A stretch of 64,000 nt of DNA from CAVTLG01 sp963735495 (lineage in GTDB: Bacteria; Chloroflexota; Ktedonobacteria; Ktedonobacterales; Ktedonobacteraceae), in assembly GCA_963735495.1 (NCBI GenBank), contig CAVTLG010000009.1, positions 992,001-1,056,000 on the forward strand. Direction: 5' to 3'. Shown one piece after another: positions 17,290-26,483 of this stretch (position 1 is the stretch's first letter; each line of letters opens with the position of its first letter). Below the pieces are notes generated by a model. The model searched no databases and had not been told where the DNA came from. It saw nothing but the letters and a program-made list of their open reading frames with translations. The translations under genes and the position numbers were made by a program.

Positions 17290-20226
17290 ATGACAAAACA
17301 GGTTCCGGCAGCACTGCTCTGGTCAGCAGAAGACCAACAGTACCTCTGGCAAAAAGCCGGACACCCGGAAATGCAGGTGGAGGGAGACGCCGAGGCGCAG
17401 GTAGCCAGGCTGCTCGACGAAGACACCTCTTTTTCCTTTCACGGCCAACAGGGGCATCTCACTTTGCTGAAGGAGGCGCGTGTCAGAGGCGACGATGGCT
17501 ACTGGTATGCCTATCGCCGTCAGGGGAAGCGGGTCGTGAAGAAGTACGCGGGGCGCCCGGCTGATCTGACCATCGCCCGCCTGGAAAAGCTTGCGCGTGC
17601 TCTGCAGGCAGATCCCATCCAGCGCGAGCTCACCCAACAGCCTCTCCTTTTACCCTCGTTGCATCCTCAGCCTGCTTCTTCCACGCTGCTCCAGCAGGTG
17701 CCGCTGCTCATGCCCAAATTGCGCCCACCACGTCCTACGGCTTCCCTGCTCTCCCGCGAACGTTTGCTAGCGCGGCTGGATGAGAGCCTCTCGCGCAAGC
17801 TGACGCTGGTGCTGGCACCGGCTGGCTTTGGCAAAACAACGCTAGTGAGCGAGTGGATCGCGACCCGCGACCCGCGCGATGGGAGTGCACTGCCAGTCTC
17901 CTGGATTGCCCTGGATGAGGGGGAGAACGACCCGATCCGCTTCTGGCACTATCTCATTGTGGCCTGCCAGACCTTTCACCCAAACCTGGGAGAGCGCATG
18001 CTGCCACAGCTCGGTGCTGCCTGGCAGCCGCCTTTTCCCCGTCCTGAGCTTTCACCTATCTTGACAGAACTGATGAATGAGCTGGCCTGCCTGCCAGAAC
18101 GCGGGATCCTGGTGCTGGAAGATTATCAGGTGATTAAGAGCAGTGCCATCCACCAAGCCCTGTCGTTCTTCCTTGAACACCAGCCCGCCAATTTCCACCT
18201 GATCCTGCTGACGCGGAGAGAACCACCACTGCCGCTGGCCCAACTGCGCGCGCATGATGACCTGGTGGAACTTGGGGTCTCTCACCTGCGCTTTACACGG
18301 GAAGAGACGCGGGCGTTTCTCCAACAGACCTTGCCTTTCCCGTTTGAGGAGACGCTGCTGGAGCAAGTCCAGCAGCGGACAGAGGGATGGATCACCGGGC
18401 TGCTCACGCTGGCCCTGCAAGGGCAGGGAGCGCTCTCGGCCCAGGAGATGGAACGGCGCCTGGCACAGATCAGCGGGAGAGAGCGCTCGATTCTCGACTA
18501 CCTGGTCGCCGAGGTCCTCGCCGCTCAAGCGGAGCCACTCCAGGTCTTTTTGCTCCAGACGAGCGGCCTGGCACGCCTGACCGGATCGCTGTGTGATGCG
18601 GTGACGGGCCGCGAGGACAGCGCGCTCATGCTGGAACAGCTTGAACGCGCGAACCTGTTTGTGCTGCCTGTAGACGAGAGCGGTACCTGGTATCGCTACT
18701 ACGCGCTCTTCGCCGAGGCGATGCAGCACGAGGCACGCCGCCGCCTGGGCGAAGCGCGTAGGCTTTCCATCCAGAGCCAGGCCAGTCGCTGGTATGAGCA
18801 ACACGACCTGCTCTCCGATGCGGTCGATGCGGCGCTTGCGGCGCGTGAACTGCCACGCGCCGCCGAACTGATGACGCGGATTGCTGAGTCACAGACGCTG
18901 TTGCCCCCCCAGGAATGGCATCCCTTTTTGCGTTGGCTCAAACAGGTCCCGGACGAACTCCTACGTGCATACCCAACGCTCAGCGCCATCTATGCCATGG
19001 TGCTGCTGTTCACGGCGCAACGGCGTTCCTCAGCCTTAAAGCCGCAGTGCGAGCACTATCTCCAGATGGCCGAAGCGCGTTTGCGGGAACGTGGCGACCG
19101 ACCTCGCCTGGGCGAAGTGTTGACACTGCATGCGCTGTTCGCCAGGCACATAGACGACCACGCGACCGTGATCCGCTGCGCGCAAGAAGCGCTCACCATA
19201 CTGCCAGACACCGAACCGTTCTGGCGCAGTCTTGCCCTGGCGATGCTTGGCGTGGCCGCGCTCTTCGCGGGCCGGATGAGTGAGGCGCGCCAGCTCATGC
19301 ATGAAGCCCGCAAGCTCAATCCGGTTCCCGCCGACAATAGCTATGCCAGACGTGGGTCGCTCCTCCAGCAGAGCTATCTCGCGCTTGGGGCAGGCCATCT
19401 GGAACAGGCCGCGCTGCTCCTGCGTCAGATCCTCGATACCGCTGGGGATGATCACGAAGACCGGGGCGCAACCCTGCTCCTGCTGGCGACCATCTCCTAT
19501 GAGTGGAACCGCCTGGAGGAAGCCGAGCAGGAGGTTCGGGAGGCATACGACCTACATGCTGAGGCTGGCAATGAGCGGTTGTGGTTGCAGTCGGCGACTC
19601 TCCTGGCGCGTGTGCGATACGCGCGCGGGGAGCCCAAAGAGGCGCAGGAAGTGTTGCAGCGCCTCTCGCCCGCTTTCGCCCATCCACGCTGGTCCCGCGA
19701 GATTGAGTTGTGGCTGGCCCACTTTGCCCTGACCGCTGGCGACCTCATCGCGGCAGAGCGCCGGCTTGCCGGGCTGCAAACCCTAGTGCAGGATGATGAG
19801 ACGCCGCAGGACATCGTGTATGAGCACGAGCAATTGGTGACCGCGCGACTGCTGATCGCACAGGAAGAAGAGGGGAAAGTGCAGCAGGCGCTCTCGATCC
19901 TGGCCGACTGGCGCGCGGAGGCCCAGAGTCAGGCCCGCCTGCGCAGCGAAGTCGAGACTTTACTCCTCATGGCACGGGCGCATGCTCGTCTCGGGCACAA
20001 GCAGGAGGCGAAAGCGGTGCTCACAGAAGCGCTCACCCTGGCTCAGACCGCAGAGTATCAGCGGCTCTTTCTTGATGAAGGGGCGGAGATGGCCGCCCTG
20101 CTCAAAGGTCTGGTCTCCGAGGTGCGTGCGCCGCTCCAGGGAGGGTTTGTCCGCACATTGTTGCGTGGCTTTTCCACGGTTCACCTTTCTCCAACCTCAA
20201 CGAGCGGCGCCTACGAGAGCGCTTGA
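17290..20226 (+). CDS. MalT-like AAA/TPR regulator lacking the LuxR DNA-binding domain
   Basis: This 978-aa protein has an N-terminal module (about 1-105) with GYWYAYRRQGKRVVKKYAGR, which I recall from Ktedonobacterial LuxR regulators. A STAND-type ATPase follows, with Walker A APAGFGKTTLV (Lys182) and a Walker B-like ILVLEDYQ, and then about 400 residues of TPR-like helices (SQASRWYEQHDLLSDAVDAAL onward). MalT-family proteins normally end in a LuxR HTH. Here the chain ends RGFSTVHLSPTSTSGAYESA, with no HTH in any frame downstream. It may still sense a ligand or act by protein contact, or it may be a truncated regulator. The start at 17290 follows AGAAAGG. The long in-frame extension to 17161 overlaps transposon debris. 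Confidence 0.8.
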   Translation: MTKQVPAALLWSAEDQQYLWQKAGHPEMQVEGDAEAQVARLLDEDTSFSFHGQQGHLTLLKEARVRGDDGYWYAYRRQGKRVVKKYAGRPADLTIARLEKLARALQADPIQRELTQQPLLLPSLHPQPASSTLLQQVPLLMPKLRPPRPTASLLSRERLLARLDESLSRKLTLVLAPAGFGKTTLVSEWIATRDPRDGSALPVSWIALDEGENDPIRFWHYLIVACQTFHPNLGERMLPQLGAAWQPPFPRPELSPILTELMNELACLPERGILVLEDYQVIKSSAIHQALSFFLEHQPANFHLILLTRREPPLPLAQLRAHDDLVELGVSHLRFTREETRAFLQQTLPFPFEETLLEQVQQRTEGWITGLLTLALQGQGALSAQEMERRLAQISGRERSILDYLVAEVLAAQAEPLQVFLLQTSGLARLTGSLCDAVTGREDSALMLEQLERANLFVLPVDESGTWYRYYALFAEAMQHEARRRLGEARRLSIQSQASRWYEQHDLLSDAVDAALAARELPRAAELMTRIAESQTLLPPQEWHPFLRWLKQVPDELLRAYPTLSAIYAMVLLFTAQRRSSALKPQCEHYLQMAEARLRERGDRPRLGEVLTLHALFARHIDDHATVIRCAQEALTILPDTEPFWRSLALAMLGVAALFAGRMSEARQLMHEARKLNPVPADNSYARRGSLLQQSYLALGAGHLEQAALLLRQILDTAGDDHEDRGATLLLLATISYEWNRLEEAEQEVREAYDLHAEAGNERLWLQSATLLARVRYARGEPKEAQEVLQRLSPAFAHPRWSREIELWLAHFALTAGDLIAAERRLAGLQTLVQDDETPQDIVYEHEQLVTARLLIAQEEEGKVQQALSILADWRAEAQSQARLRSEVETLLLMARAHARLGHKQEAKAVLTEALTLAQTAEYQRLFLDEGAEMAALLKGLVSEVRAPLQGGFVRTLLRGFSTVHLSPTSTSGAYESA

Positions 20227-21101
20227 GATCTGGCAGCATAACGCAGAGTTAACGAGATCAAACAGCGCTGATAGATGCTGTTCTCGGCAGCGTGAGCCGC
20301 CACAATGACCTTGACGCTGCCGAGAAGATGCTTATTTGGTGGTCTTCTCTGGCAAACAATCGCTGCCGAGAAGATGCACAGGCCGCGAGCGCTGGTAAAT
20401 TTCTCCGGTGGTCCTAATACCCATGTTGCGCTCCAGTCCGGGCGATCCCTGGAGAATCTGCGAACCGTTGCGCCTGTTCGAGGAATGAACAGGGTTTCAG
20501 GCCACTGCTCGTTGTACCGATCTAGACGGGCCCCCAGAGCCACTGGTACTCCAATCAACAGCAGGAGACTTGCACTATACAAGGGGTGACGGACCAGCGC
20601 ATAGAGTCCAGTTGAAATCACCGGTTGCTCTAACTCCACCGTCACGATTGAGGAGGCATAAGCGTTGATGCGAAACACCTGCCAGATCAGAAGCGATCCG
20701 CCAGCGATCAACAGATCCCCCAGCAACGCGACAGGAACGGGGATGGATGACCAGTTGTAATCAAATCCCCAGGAGAGAAACGAGCCTCCATACATCACCA
20801 TCCCGCCAAGCCCAAACAACGCTTTGATGATTTTCTGCCTGGGGGCTTGCTCGGCCCGAGGGATACGCCGTCGCAGCAGCGCGGGATGGGCCAGCACATA
20901 GAACAGCATGGGAAGAGTGCTTGCTACCCAGACGGCCCCGGCGACTTCGCCTTGCCAGTAGGACGTCGTTGCGAGCGCACCAAGCACCGGCGCATGCCCG
21001 CTCCAGGCCAGCACCGCCAGCTTGCTAGACGCCAGCAGGGCAAGGGCTCCGAACGAGTGAGAAACATTGCTGAGCAACAGATCTCCAATAAGATTCATCA
21101 T
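20211..21101 (-). CDS. Isoprenylcysteine methyltransferase-like membrane protein with an abnormal C-terminus
   Basis: The first 190 or so of 296 residues form five to six membrane helices ending in YALVRHPLYSASLLLLIGVPVALGA, the ICMT/NnrU/PEMT-type signature (VRHPxY) that binds S-adenosylmethionine and methylates small or lipid substrates. The expected C-terminal helix and its RxxxEE-Y motif are missing. Beyond residue 190 the sequence is hydrophilic, low in family character, and runs through the repeat at 20281-20377, so the 3' end looks replaced or deleted. The start at 21101 (ATGATG) has AAAGGAG 7 nt upstream. It is the second gene of an operon, 21 nt after the membrane gene that ends at 21123. 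Activity is doubtful. Confidence 0.6.
   Translation of the reverse strand: MMNLIGDLLLSNVSHSFGALALLASSKLAVLAWSGHAPVLGALATTSYWQGEVAGAVWVASTLPMLFYVLAHPALLRRRIPRAEQAPRQKIIKALFGLGGMVMYGGSFLSWGFDYNWSSIPVPVALLGDLLIAGGSLLIWQVFRINAYASSIVTVELEQPVISTGLYALVRHPLYSASLLLLIGVPVALGARLDRYNEQWPETLFIPRTGATVRRFSRDRPDWSATWVLGPPEKFTSARGLCIFSAAIVCQRRPPNKHLLGSVKVIVAAHAAENSIYQRCLISLTLRYAARSQALS
20281..20377. repeat. Inverted and direct repeats sharing CGCTGCCGAGAA
   Basis: TTCTCGGCAGCGT at 20281-20293 is the exact complement of 20314-20326. The 17-mer CGCTGCCGAGAAGATGC occurs at 20315-20331 and again at 20361-20377. The hairpin could terminate the regulator transcript, but the extra direct copy suggests a small repeat element that also replaced the 3' end of the opposing gene. 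Confidence 0.6.
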
Positions 21102-21122
21102 AATTTTCTCCTTTCAGGCCAG

Positions 21123-21890
21123 TCATTGGCCGCTTTCCTGGCTGGCCGGAGCAGGTTGGCGGCCAAACCACGCGCTTCTTTCCGTCGGGATAAAGAGCGA
21201 GACAGCCGTTGCAAACGCCAGAACTTTTGAGACGATATTCAGAGCAACGGGCAGGGGAGTTTCCGGAGGCGCATAGCCGAACACTGCCCACACCGCGAAG
21301 ATCAAAAACATGCCCGAAAGACTGAACAGGGTCAATCTCGACACCCTCACAACAGGCGTGAACGTGAGCATCAACAGGCTCAGGATCTGGAACAGGATAA
21401 ACGAGGTAAAGAAGAACACAATCAGCTGTACTCCAGGAGGAGGGGGAGGAGAGACGCGCCACAGGATAATGAGATCGAATGGTATTTCGAAGATGATCGG
21501 CGCAGCTATCGTCCCCACAATCGCGCTCCCAACAGTGCCCCAGAACCCGATCCGTCTGGCCAGGTATGCGATCCCGAAAAAGCTCAGCACCAGTAACGTG
21601 TAGGTCACAGGCGTTATGTAATCTGGTGGGGAAATCAAATGCCCCCCTTCATGCCGATACAACGCTATGATGTAGTTGGCCGATGTCTCCAGGACAGCCA
21701 CCATACCTATCAACCAGCCCATCACGATCGCAAAAATCAGATACTTGCCAGGCCTTTTGAAGGCGATGGGATGACGGAGACGCAAGGCGAAGAAGACCAG
21801 CGCGCCGGTGACGATCAACAGGACAACCGTCAGGATGATGGCGCCGCCCCCTCCATAGGGACTCCAGGATTGAGTAGTACTAGTAGTCAC
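21123..21890 (-). CDS. Multi-pass membrane protein of unknown function, 255 aa
   Basis: About seven hydrophobic segments are visible, separated by short loops. A conserved-looking loop RHEGGHLISPPDYITPV lies between helices two and three, and a proline run (PPPPP) in the middle. The chosen start is GTG at 21890, exactly 6 nt after a perfect GGAGGT. Upstream ATG codons (21926, 21983) in the same frame have poor ribosome sites. It is cotranscribed with the methyltransferase-like gene, whose start is 21 nt after this stop, so the two may act on the same membrane substrate. I do not recognise the family. Confidence 0.6.
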   Translation of the reverse strand: MTTSTTQSWSPYGGGGAIILTVVLLIVTGALVFFALRLRHPIAFKRPGKYLIFAIVMGWLIGMVAVLETSANYIIALYRHEGGHLISPPDYITPVTYTLLVLSFFGIAYLARRIGFWGTVGSAIVGTIAAPIIFEIPFDLIILWRVSPPPPPGVQLIVFFFTSFILFQILSLLMLTFTPVVRVSRLTLFSLSGMFLIFAVWAVFGYAPPETPLPVALNIVSKVLAFATAVSLFIPTERSAWFGRQPAPASQESGQ

Positions 21891-22215
21891 GGTAATACCT
21901 CCATTCAGAGTGTGAGAAAGCTTCATTCCTTGTACTGGTAAGTGAGCGAGCCATCTTCCTATTTTCCCAGCAAGAGCGCTCAACTCCTGCTCACAGTGTA
22001 GCTGGCTGGAGCCCAGAACACATCGGGAGAATAACGTGTTGGGTGACGTATCTGTTCTGACCGCTGTCGGACACGGCTGCGTGGTCTGCTACGTCATTTG
22101 ACGTAGATAGGAGGCATGAGGGCCGTGCAGGGGACGCATTCAGCCACGTCCTGATGCATACCCAGACAAAAGGGAGACTGGGCGAAGGAAGAAGCCGGAC
22201 CAGCCGGCGGAACGA

Positions 22216-24834
22216 TCAGGCCAGGTGGTGCTCGATGGCGTACCGGGTAGCCGCACCGCGCGAGGAGACGCCGATCTTGCTAAAGATGGAGGTCAGGTGA
22301 GTATTGACCGTGCGAGGACTAATCACGAGCTGCTCAGCCACTTGCTCATTGGTCATCCCCTGGGCCACCAGACGCAACACCTCTACCTCCCGGGCGGTCA
22401 GTCCATAGGGAGAGGCCGGGGCTTTGGAAACGTGTGAAGCCGTTGTGGGCATCGTCACCAATTCCTGGGCTGTCAGTGCTTGCTCTAGTGTCATGGTGCG
22501 CCCCTGGGCCCAGGCAGCATCAAAGACCCGCTCCTCCATCTGCCTGCGCACGGAAGCCAGGGCCGACTCGTGATAGGCTTGAAACGATGAGAGCAGAGGC
22601 GTCCCGACGGCTTCACGGAGCGCCTGGGCAATGCTCATGCACCAGACGGCCCGTACTGGCTCTCCCTGCGCTGCCACCACAGCCGCTAATCCTTCCAGAT
22701 ATCCAACGCTCCCCCACCTGTAGTTCAGGTCAACAGAGGTCTTCAGGCTTTCCTCCATCAGCGAACGCGCCGCTGCATAGTCCCCTTGAAGCAACGAGAT
22801 GGACCCCAGGTTGAAGATGACCTCAGCCATCCGTCCCCGCTCTCCCACCTCTCTGAAGAGGACCAGGCTCTCTTCCAACAGCGAGCGGGCCCTCGCCATA
22901 TCCCCTTGCTGGAGGGTCACCAGTCCCAGGAAGTGGAGCGAGTAGCCGATGTTTCGTTTATAGCCTATCTCCCTGGAGACAGCGAGGCTTTTCTCAAGTC
23001 GTGCCTGCGCCTGGGCAACCTCTCCCTCAGACAGCAACACCAATCCCAGGAGCGCGAGAGAGAACGCAGAGCCCCGGGCGTTGCCTGCCACTCTGGAGAG
23101 TTCCAGGCTTTTCTCAAGCAGCGCTTGCGCGCGTTTGTACTCGCCTTGAAAGAAAAACACCGTGGCCAGGGTAGTGAGGACGAAAGCGCTGCCCTCTGTG
23201 TGGCCCACATCTCTTAAGAGCGCTCGTGCTTCCTCAAGCCGTGCGTGTGCCGCGGCATAATTGCTCCTCATTAAGGCAGCATTCCCTAAATAAGCGAGGG
23301 CGAGCGCGCTGCCTCGGCGATCGCCCAGTTCTCGGTACAGCGCCAAACTCTCTTCGCACAGCACCTCCACCTGATCGAAGTCGTCATGCACGGTCGCTAA
23401 CTCTCCAGCACCCGTCAGGGCTTTCGCTCGCGTGGCTGATCTCACCCCCCGGCTGATCGAGAGGGCGCGCTCCAGCCAGTGCCATCCCTCACTCACGTAC
23501 CCGCGTATGGTCCAGAACTCCGCCAAAGCACCACCCAGGCGCAAGGCAGCCTCGCTGCTTTGCCCTGGCGAGCCTGGCTCCAGCAACCAGCTCAGTGCTG
23601 CACGCATGATACGTGCGGCGTGCTGCACGTCCAGGCCCAGGTAGCCTTCGGAGGAAAGCGCTGGCTCGCCGGTGTGCAGGCCCATACGCACCCGCACCGT
23701 TACCCCTTCTGCCCAGCTCTGGCTCGCCAGGGCCCGTTGCGCGGCGACGGCTGCGGCGACCGCATGGCTGGCACGGGCGAAAGCGACGAAGAACGCATCG
23801 CCTTGCGTGTCGACCTCGCGACCGTGAAACTGGTGGAACGCGGCACGTAGGAGGCGTTGGCACTCGAAGAGCACCTGGGGATAGTGCTCACCCAATTGCC
23901 GAAGCAGCTGCGTGGAGCCCCCGATGTCGCCAAAGAGCAGGGTTACGGTGCCCCTTGGAAGGCGAAGCAGGGAGGCTGCTCCTGTCCCGGCTTTGGCTGG
24001 GGATACCGAGGAGAGAATCGGCAGCGTTTGACCAGACGTCTCTTCCCGGCTTGCCTCTTCCAACGCCAGGGCAAAGCGCTGTGCGGGGTCTTTGGCCAGG
24101 GCTTGCAGCACCACCTGCTCCACCAGCGCTGGCAAGGTGGGCACCTGCTCAGACAAGGCCGGCGGGGGAGCCAGAGCCTGTTGGGCTATCAGCTCTTGAA
24201 GCGAGCCGGAAAAGGGGCGCACGCCTGTGAGCCATTCGTAGACCAGCACACCCAGAGCATACTGATCGCTGGCGGCAGTGGGATGGCCTTCGAGCTGCTC
24301 AGGGGCCATATAGGCCAGCGTGCCGGCTGGTTGCTGGAACGACTGCGAACGTGCGCTGTGGATGAGCAGAGCCAGGCCAAAATCCGAGAGCCAGATCTGC
24401 TGGTTGGGTCCCAGCAGCAGATTCTCCGGCTTGAGGTCCCGGTGAATCAAGCGCTGGTTATGGACGTACTGCAAGGCGGAGGCCATCTGCTTGACATAGG
24501 AGACGACGGTGTCGAGAGGCAGGCACGTGCCCTTAGGGTAGTGCTTGCGCAGGCTGCCCCCCGGAGCATACTCCAGGACCAGGAACGGGGTGCGCGCCTC
24601 GATGCCAAAGTCGAGCACCCGCACGATATGCGGATGCCGTAAGCGCGCCAGCGTGCGGGCCTCGTCCAGAAAGCCTTCTTCGTCACCGGATGCCAACGGG
24701 TCATGAAGCACTTTGATGGCCGCCTGGGTCTGCAGGTGCAGGTGTTCCCCCAGATAGACAGAGGCCCACTGCCCCTGTCCCAGCACCTGGATGAGCTGAT
24801 AGTGCCCCAACTGCTGACCGATGCGGTTTCTCAT
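22216..24834 (-). CDS. Ser/Thr kinase, class III nucleotide cyclase, TPR and LuxR HTH fusion
   Basis: This is an 872-aa regulator. The Hanks-type kinase spans about 10-270 (Lys41 in AAIKVL, HRDLKPEN with Asp133, DFGLAL, GTLAYMAPEQ). The class III adenylate/guanylate cyclase-like domain spans about 295-405 (FGDIGGST with Asp303, DTQGDAFF with Asp346, the two metal-binding Asp). TPR-like repeats span about 410-800, and a LuxR-type HTH lies at the end (YGLTAREVEVLRLVAQG ... PRTVNTHLTSIFSKIG). Related proteins carry an NB-ARC/AAA ATPase between cyclase and TPR. Here HAARIM runs straight into RAALSWLLE at about residue 410, so that module is missing. The start at 24834 follows GGAGGT by 6 nt. In-frame codons up to 24987 are less likely. 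It is a probable cytoplasmic transcription regulator. Confidence 0.85.
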   Translation of the reverse strand: MRNRIGQQLGHYQLIQVLGQGQWASVYLGEHLHLQTQAAIKVLHDPLASGDEEGFLDEARTLARLRHPHIVRVLDFGIEARTPFLVLEYAPGGSLRKHYPKGTCLPLDTVVSYVKQMASALQYVHNQRLIHRDLKPENLLLGPNQQIWLSDFGLALLIHSARSQSFQQPAGTLAYMAPEQLEGHPTAASDQYALGVLVYEWLTGVRPFSGSLQELIAQQALAPPPALSEQVPTLPALVEQVVLQALAKDPAQRFALALEEASREETSGQTLPILSSVSPAKAGTGAASLLRLPRGTVTLLFGDIGGSTQLLRQLGEHYPQVLFECQRLLRAAFHQFHGREVDTQGDAFFVAFARASHAVAAAVAAQRALASQSWAEGVTVRVRMGLHTGEPALSSEGYLGLDVQHAARIMRAALSWLLEPGSPGQSSEAALRLGGALAEFWTIRGYVSEGWHWLERALSISRGVRSATRAKALTGAGELATVHDDFDQVEVLCEESLALYRELGDRRGSALALAYLGNAALMRSNYAAAHARLEEARALLRDVGHTEGSAFVLTTLATVFFFQGEYKRAQALLEKSLELSRVAGNARGSAFSLALLGLVLLSEGEVAQAQARLEKSLAVSREIGYKRNIGYSLHFLGLVTLQQGDMARARSLLEESLVLFREVGERGRMAEVIFNLGSISLLQGDYAAARSLMEESLKTSVDLNYRWGSVGYLEGLAAVVAAQGEPVRAVWCMSIAQALREAVGTPLLSSFQAYHESALASVRRQMEERVFDAAWAQGRTMTLEQALTAQELVTMPTTASHVSKAPASPYGLTAREVEVLRLVAQGMTNEQVAEQLVISPRTVNTHLTSIFSKIGVSSRGAATRYAIEHHLA

Positions 24835-24924
24835 TTTCACACCTCCTCTGTGCAGTAGCAAGCCCTTTCTTACGCCATCAGTGCTGCCCGGGCTGTTGCA
24901 TTGAGCGGAATCTCCCGATATTTG

Positions 24925-25122
24925 TTCTGTTTTCCATACACGGTGATCGTTCCGCCAAAGAATTGATTGAAGCCTATACCCCGACAACAGAGGAACGCAC
25001 CTTCGTTGAAACCATGACCCGTTCTCCGCAACAGCAACTCAATCTGGTGCTTTGGCTCAAACTCTTTCCCTGTCTGGGCTACTTCCCGGACGTGGATGAA
25101 ATTCCCTCAGCCATTGTCAGGG
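24925..25122 (+). pseudogene. tnpA: Tn3-family transposase, N-terminal (DUF4158) fragment
   Basis: The plus-strand frame reads HGDRSAKELIEAYTPTTEE, then QQQLNLVLWLKLFPCLGYFP, then VDEIPSAIV, the characteristic start of the DUF4158 domain of Tn3-like TnpA. It is cut at about 25112-25122 by the left end of the IS element, after which the frame runs into IS sequence and has no meaning as a gene. It is missing its first residues and everything beyond about residue 100. It could be the lost N-terminus of the TnpA fragment at 34439-36040. Confidence 0.7.
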
Positions 25123-25181
25123 AGTCAGGGTATGTGAGTGACGTTTTGCGCAAGTGGACAGCGACACAAGGGTGTGATAGA

Positions 25182-25226
25182 CTGGAACAAAGCCCAAAAC
25201 ATGAAATGAAGAGAAAGAAGAAGATG
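25182..25226 (+). repeat. Direct repeat, left copy flanking the cargo
   Basis: About 45 bp starting CTGGAACAAAGCCCAAAA and continuing through ATGAAATGAAG and a purine-rich tail. It recurs with few differences at 26781-26826, immediately before the transposase start. Confidence 0.75.
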
Positions 25227-25259
25227 GAGATGCTCTATTCCTGAAAGCAATGAGGATAA

Positions 25260-26483
25260 GTGCATGGTTTTTCAAGATTTGAAGATCGGAGTAATATGAT
25301 GGTATCTGGGGAATCTAGCCGAACACCAGAGCATACAGAACAATCAGAGCACACAGAAAACCCAAGAAATAATCCAACAAGTAAGCGTGGATTTATGCAA
25401 TGGATGTATTCAAAAAAAGAAGGAACGAGTAAAATTGACCAAAAAAATTTGAATGATGTAAGGAAAGCAATAATAGACCCTAATCTCAAAAAAGCAAAAG
25501 AGGATTTCCGTGGCATAATTGAAAATATGAAGGGAGATTATCGTGCGCTAAGAGACATAGATCAAGGTATAGATAAGGAATTGGAAAGTGCTCAGCTCGG
25601 AGGTCGTGACCCCGTAGCTCTCAAGTCTGAGGATGCAGCACGTATAACGGATGCTTTTCAACAGCTAGATCAGCATCGGGAAAGTGCAAAGACGTCCATA
25701 TCGAAGGCAGCACAATTAAGAGTCGACTTCACTCAGAGCTTTTCTACTGAGTTGAAAGAAGGAAAATTAGCTGACAATGATATAGATGATGCTACTAAGG
25801 CGATAGATGCATTCTTGAAAGATGGGCGTAAAACATTAAATGAAACGTATCAAGCATGTAAAAAATATTACCGGAATATTTACAATAAAGGAACTCTCGG
25901 TCGTGATATTGATACAGACCTACTAATACAGCCACGGTTTCAAAAAATACATACGGATCTTGCTGGCATAATTAACGATATGAATAAAGATTATGATAAG
26001 GTAAAAGAGATATATGAACGTACAAATACGGAATTATTAAGTGCTAGGGACGAAGGTCGTAATCCAGTAATTCTCAAACGTGAGGATGCATCACAGATCA
26101 TTACTGTTTACCAAAAGCTAGATGAGCATATAAAAAGGGGAGAGGAGTGTTTATCAGAGGTAAGACAATTAAATACCGAATATAATAGGATATCCGATGA
26201 TAAGGTGAAAGAAGGAAAATTAGATAAAAACATTGTAAAAGAGGATAATGAAGCTATAGAGAAAATTTTAAATGAAGGGCACAAAATATTAACAGCAGCA
26301 TCTAGCGAATACAAAGGGCGTTATCGGAAAACTTATGAAGGAGGAACTCGTGCTACCCTAAAAACTCCTGGTCGCAATATTGATCAAGACATACTTTTTG
26401 AGGCATGGACGGGTGATACTTTGCTCGAAGGCGGTACGTTACCTGAGACAGATCCCGCACCAGGAGCGGCTTCGCCCGGATGA
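25260..26483 (+). CDS. IS cargo protein with two tandem helical repeats, function unknown
   Basis: The product is about 395-407 aa, highly charged, with no membrane segment or signal peptide. After a polar N-terminus with HTEQSEHTE, two related units of about 150 residues follow (about 73-216 and 220-375). Matching pieces are ELESAQLGGRDPVALKSEDA with ELLSARDEGRNPVILKREDA, KEGKLADNDI with KEGKLDKNIV, and GRDIDTDLL with GRNIDQDIL. Heptad-like spacing suggests helical bundles or coiled coils. The start may be GTG 25260 or, with GGAG just ahead, ATG 25296/25299. Base composition is far more AT-rich than the neighbours, which indicates recent transfer. It lies between 45-bp direct repeats inside the IS. 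I do not recognise the family. Confidence 0.65.
   Translation: MHGFSRFEDRSNMMVSGESSRTPEHTEQSEHTENPRNNPTSKRGFMQWMYSKKEGTSKIDQKNLNDVRKAIIDPNLKKAKEDFRGIIENMKGDYRALRDIDQGIDKELESAQLGGRDPVALKSEDAARITDAFQQLDQHRESAKTSISKAAQLRVDFTQSFSTELKEGKLADNDIDDATKAIDAFLKDGRKTLNETYQACKKYYRNIYNKGTLGRDIDTDLLIQPRFQKIHTDLAGIINDMNKDYDKVKEIYERTNTELLSARDEGRNPVILKREDASQIITVYQKLDEHIKRGEECLSEVRQLNTEYNRISDDKVKEGKLDKNIVKEDNEAIEKILNEGHKILTAASSEYKGRYRKTYEGGTRATLKTPGRNIDQDILFEAWTGDTLLEGGTLPETDPAPGAASPG

Noticed and set aside
22434..24642. Several long plus-strand frames (up to 261 codons) across the kinase-cyclase gene
   Set aside because: They are GC-rich antisense shadows of the intact 872-residue protein and have no family motifs.
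24963..25244. 93-codon frame as a stand-alone gene
   Set aside because: Its first half is a Tn3 DUF4158 fragment and its second half is IS end sequence, so it is a chance fusion across an insertion point.
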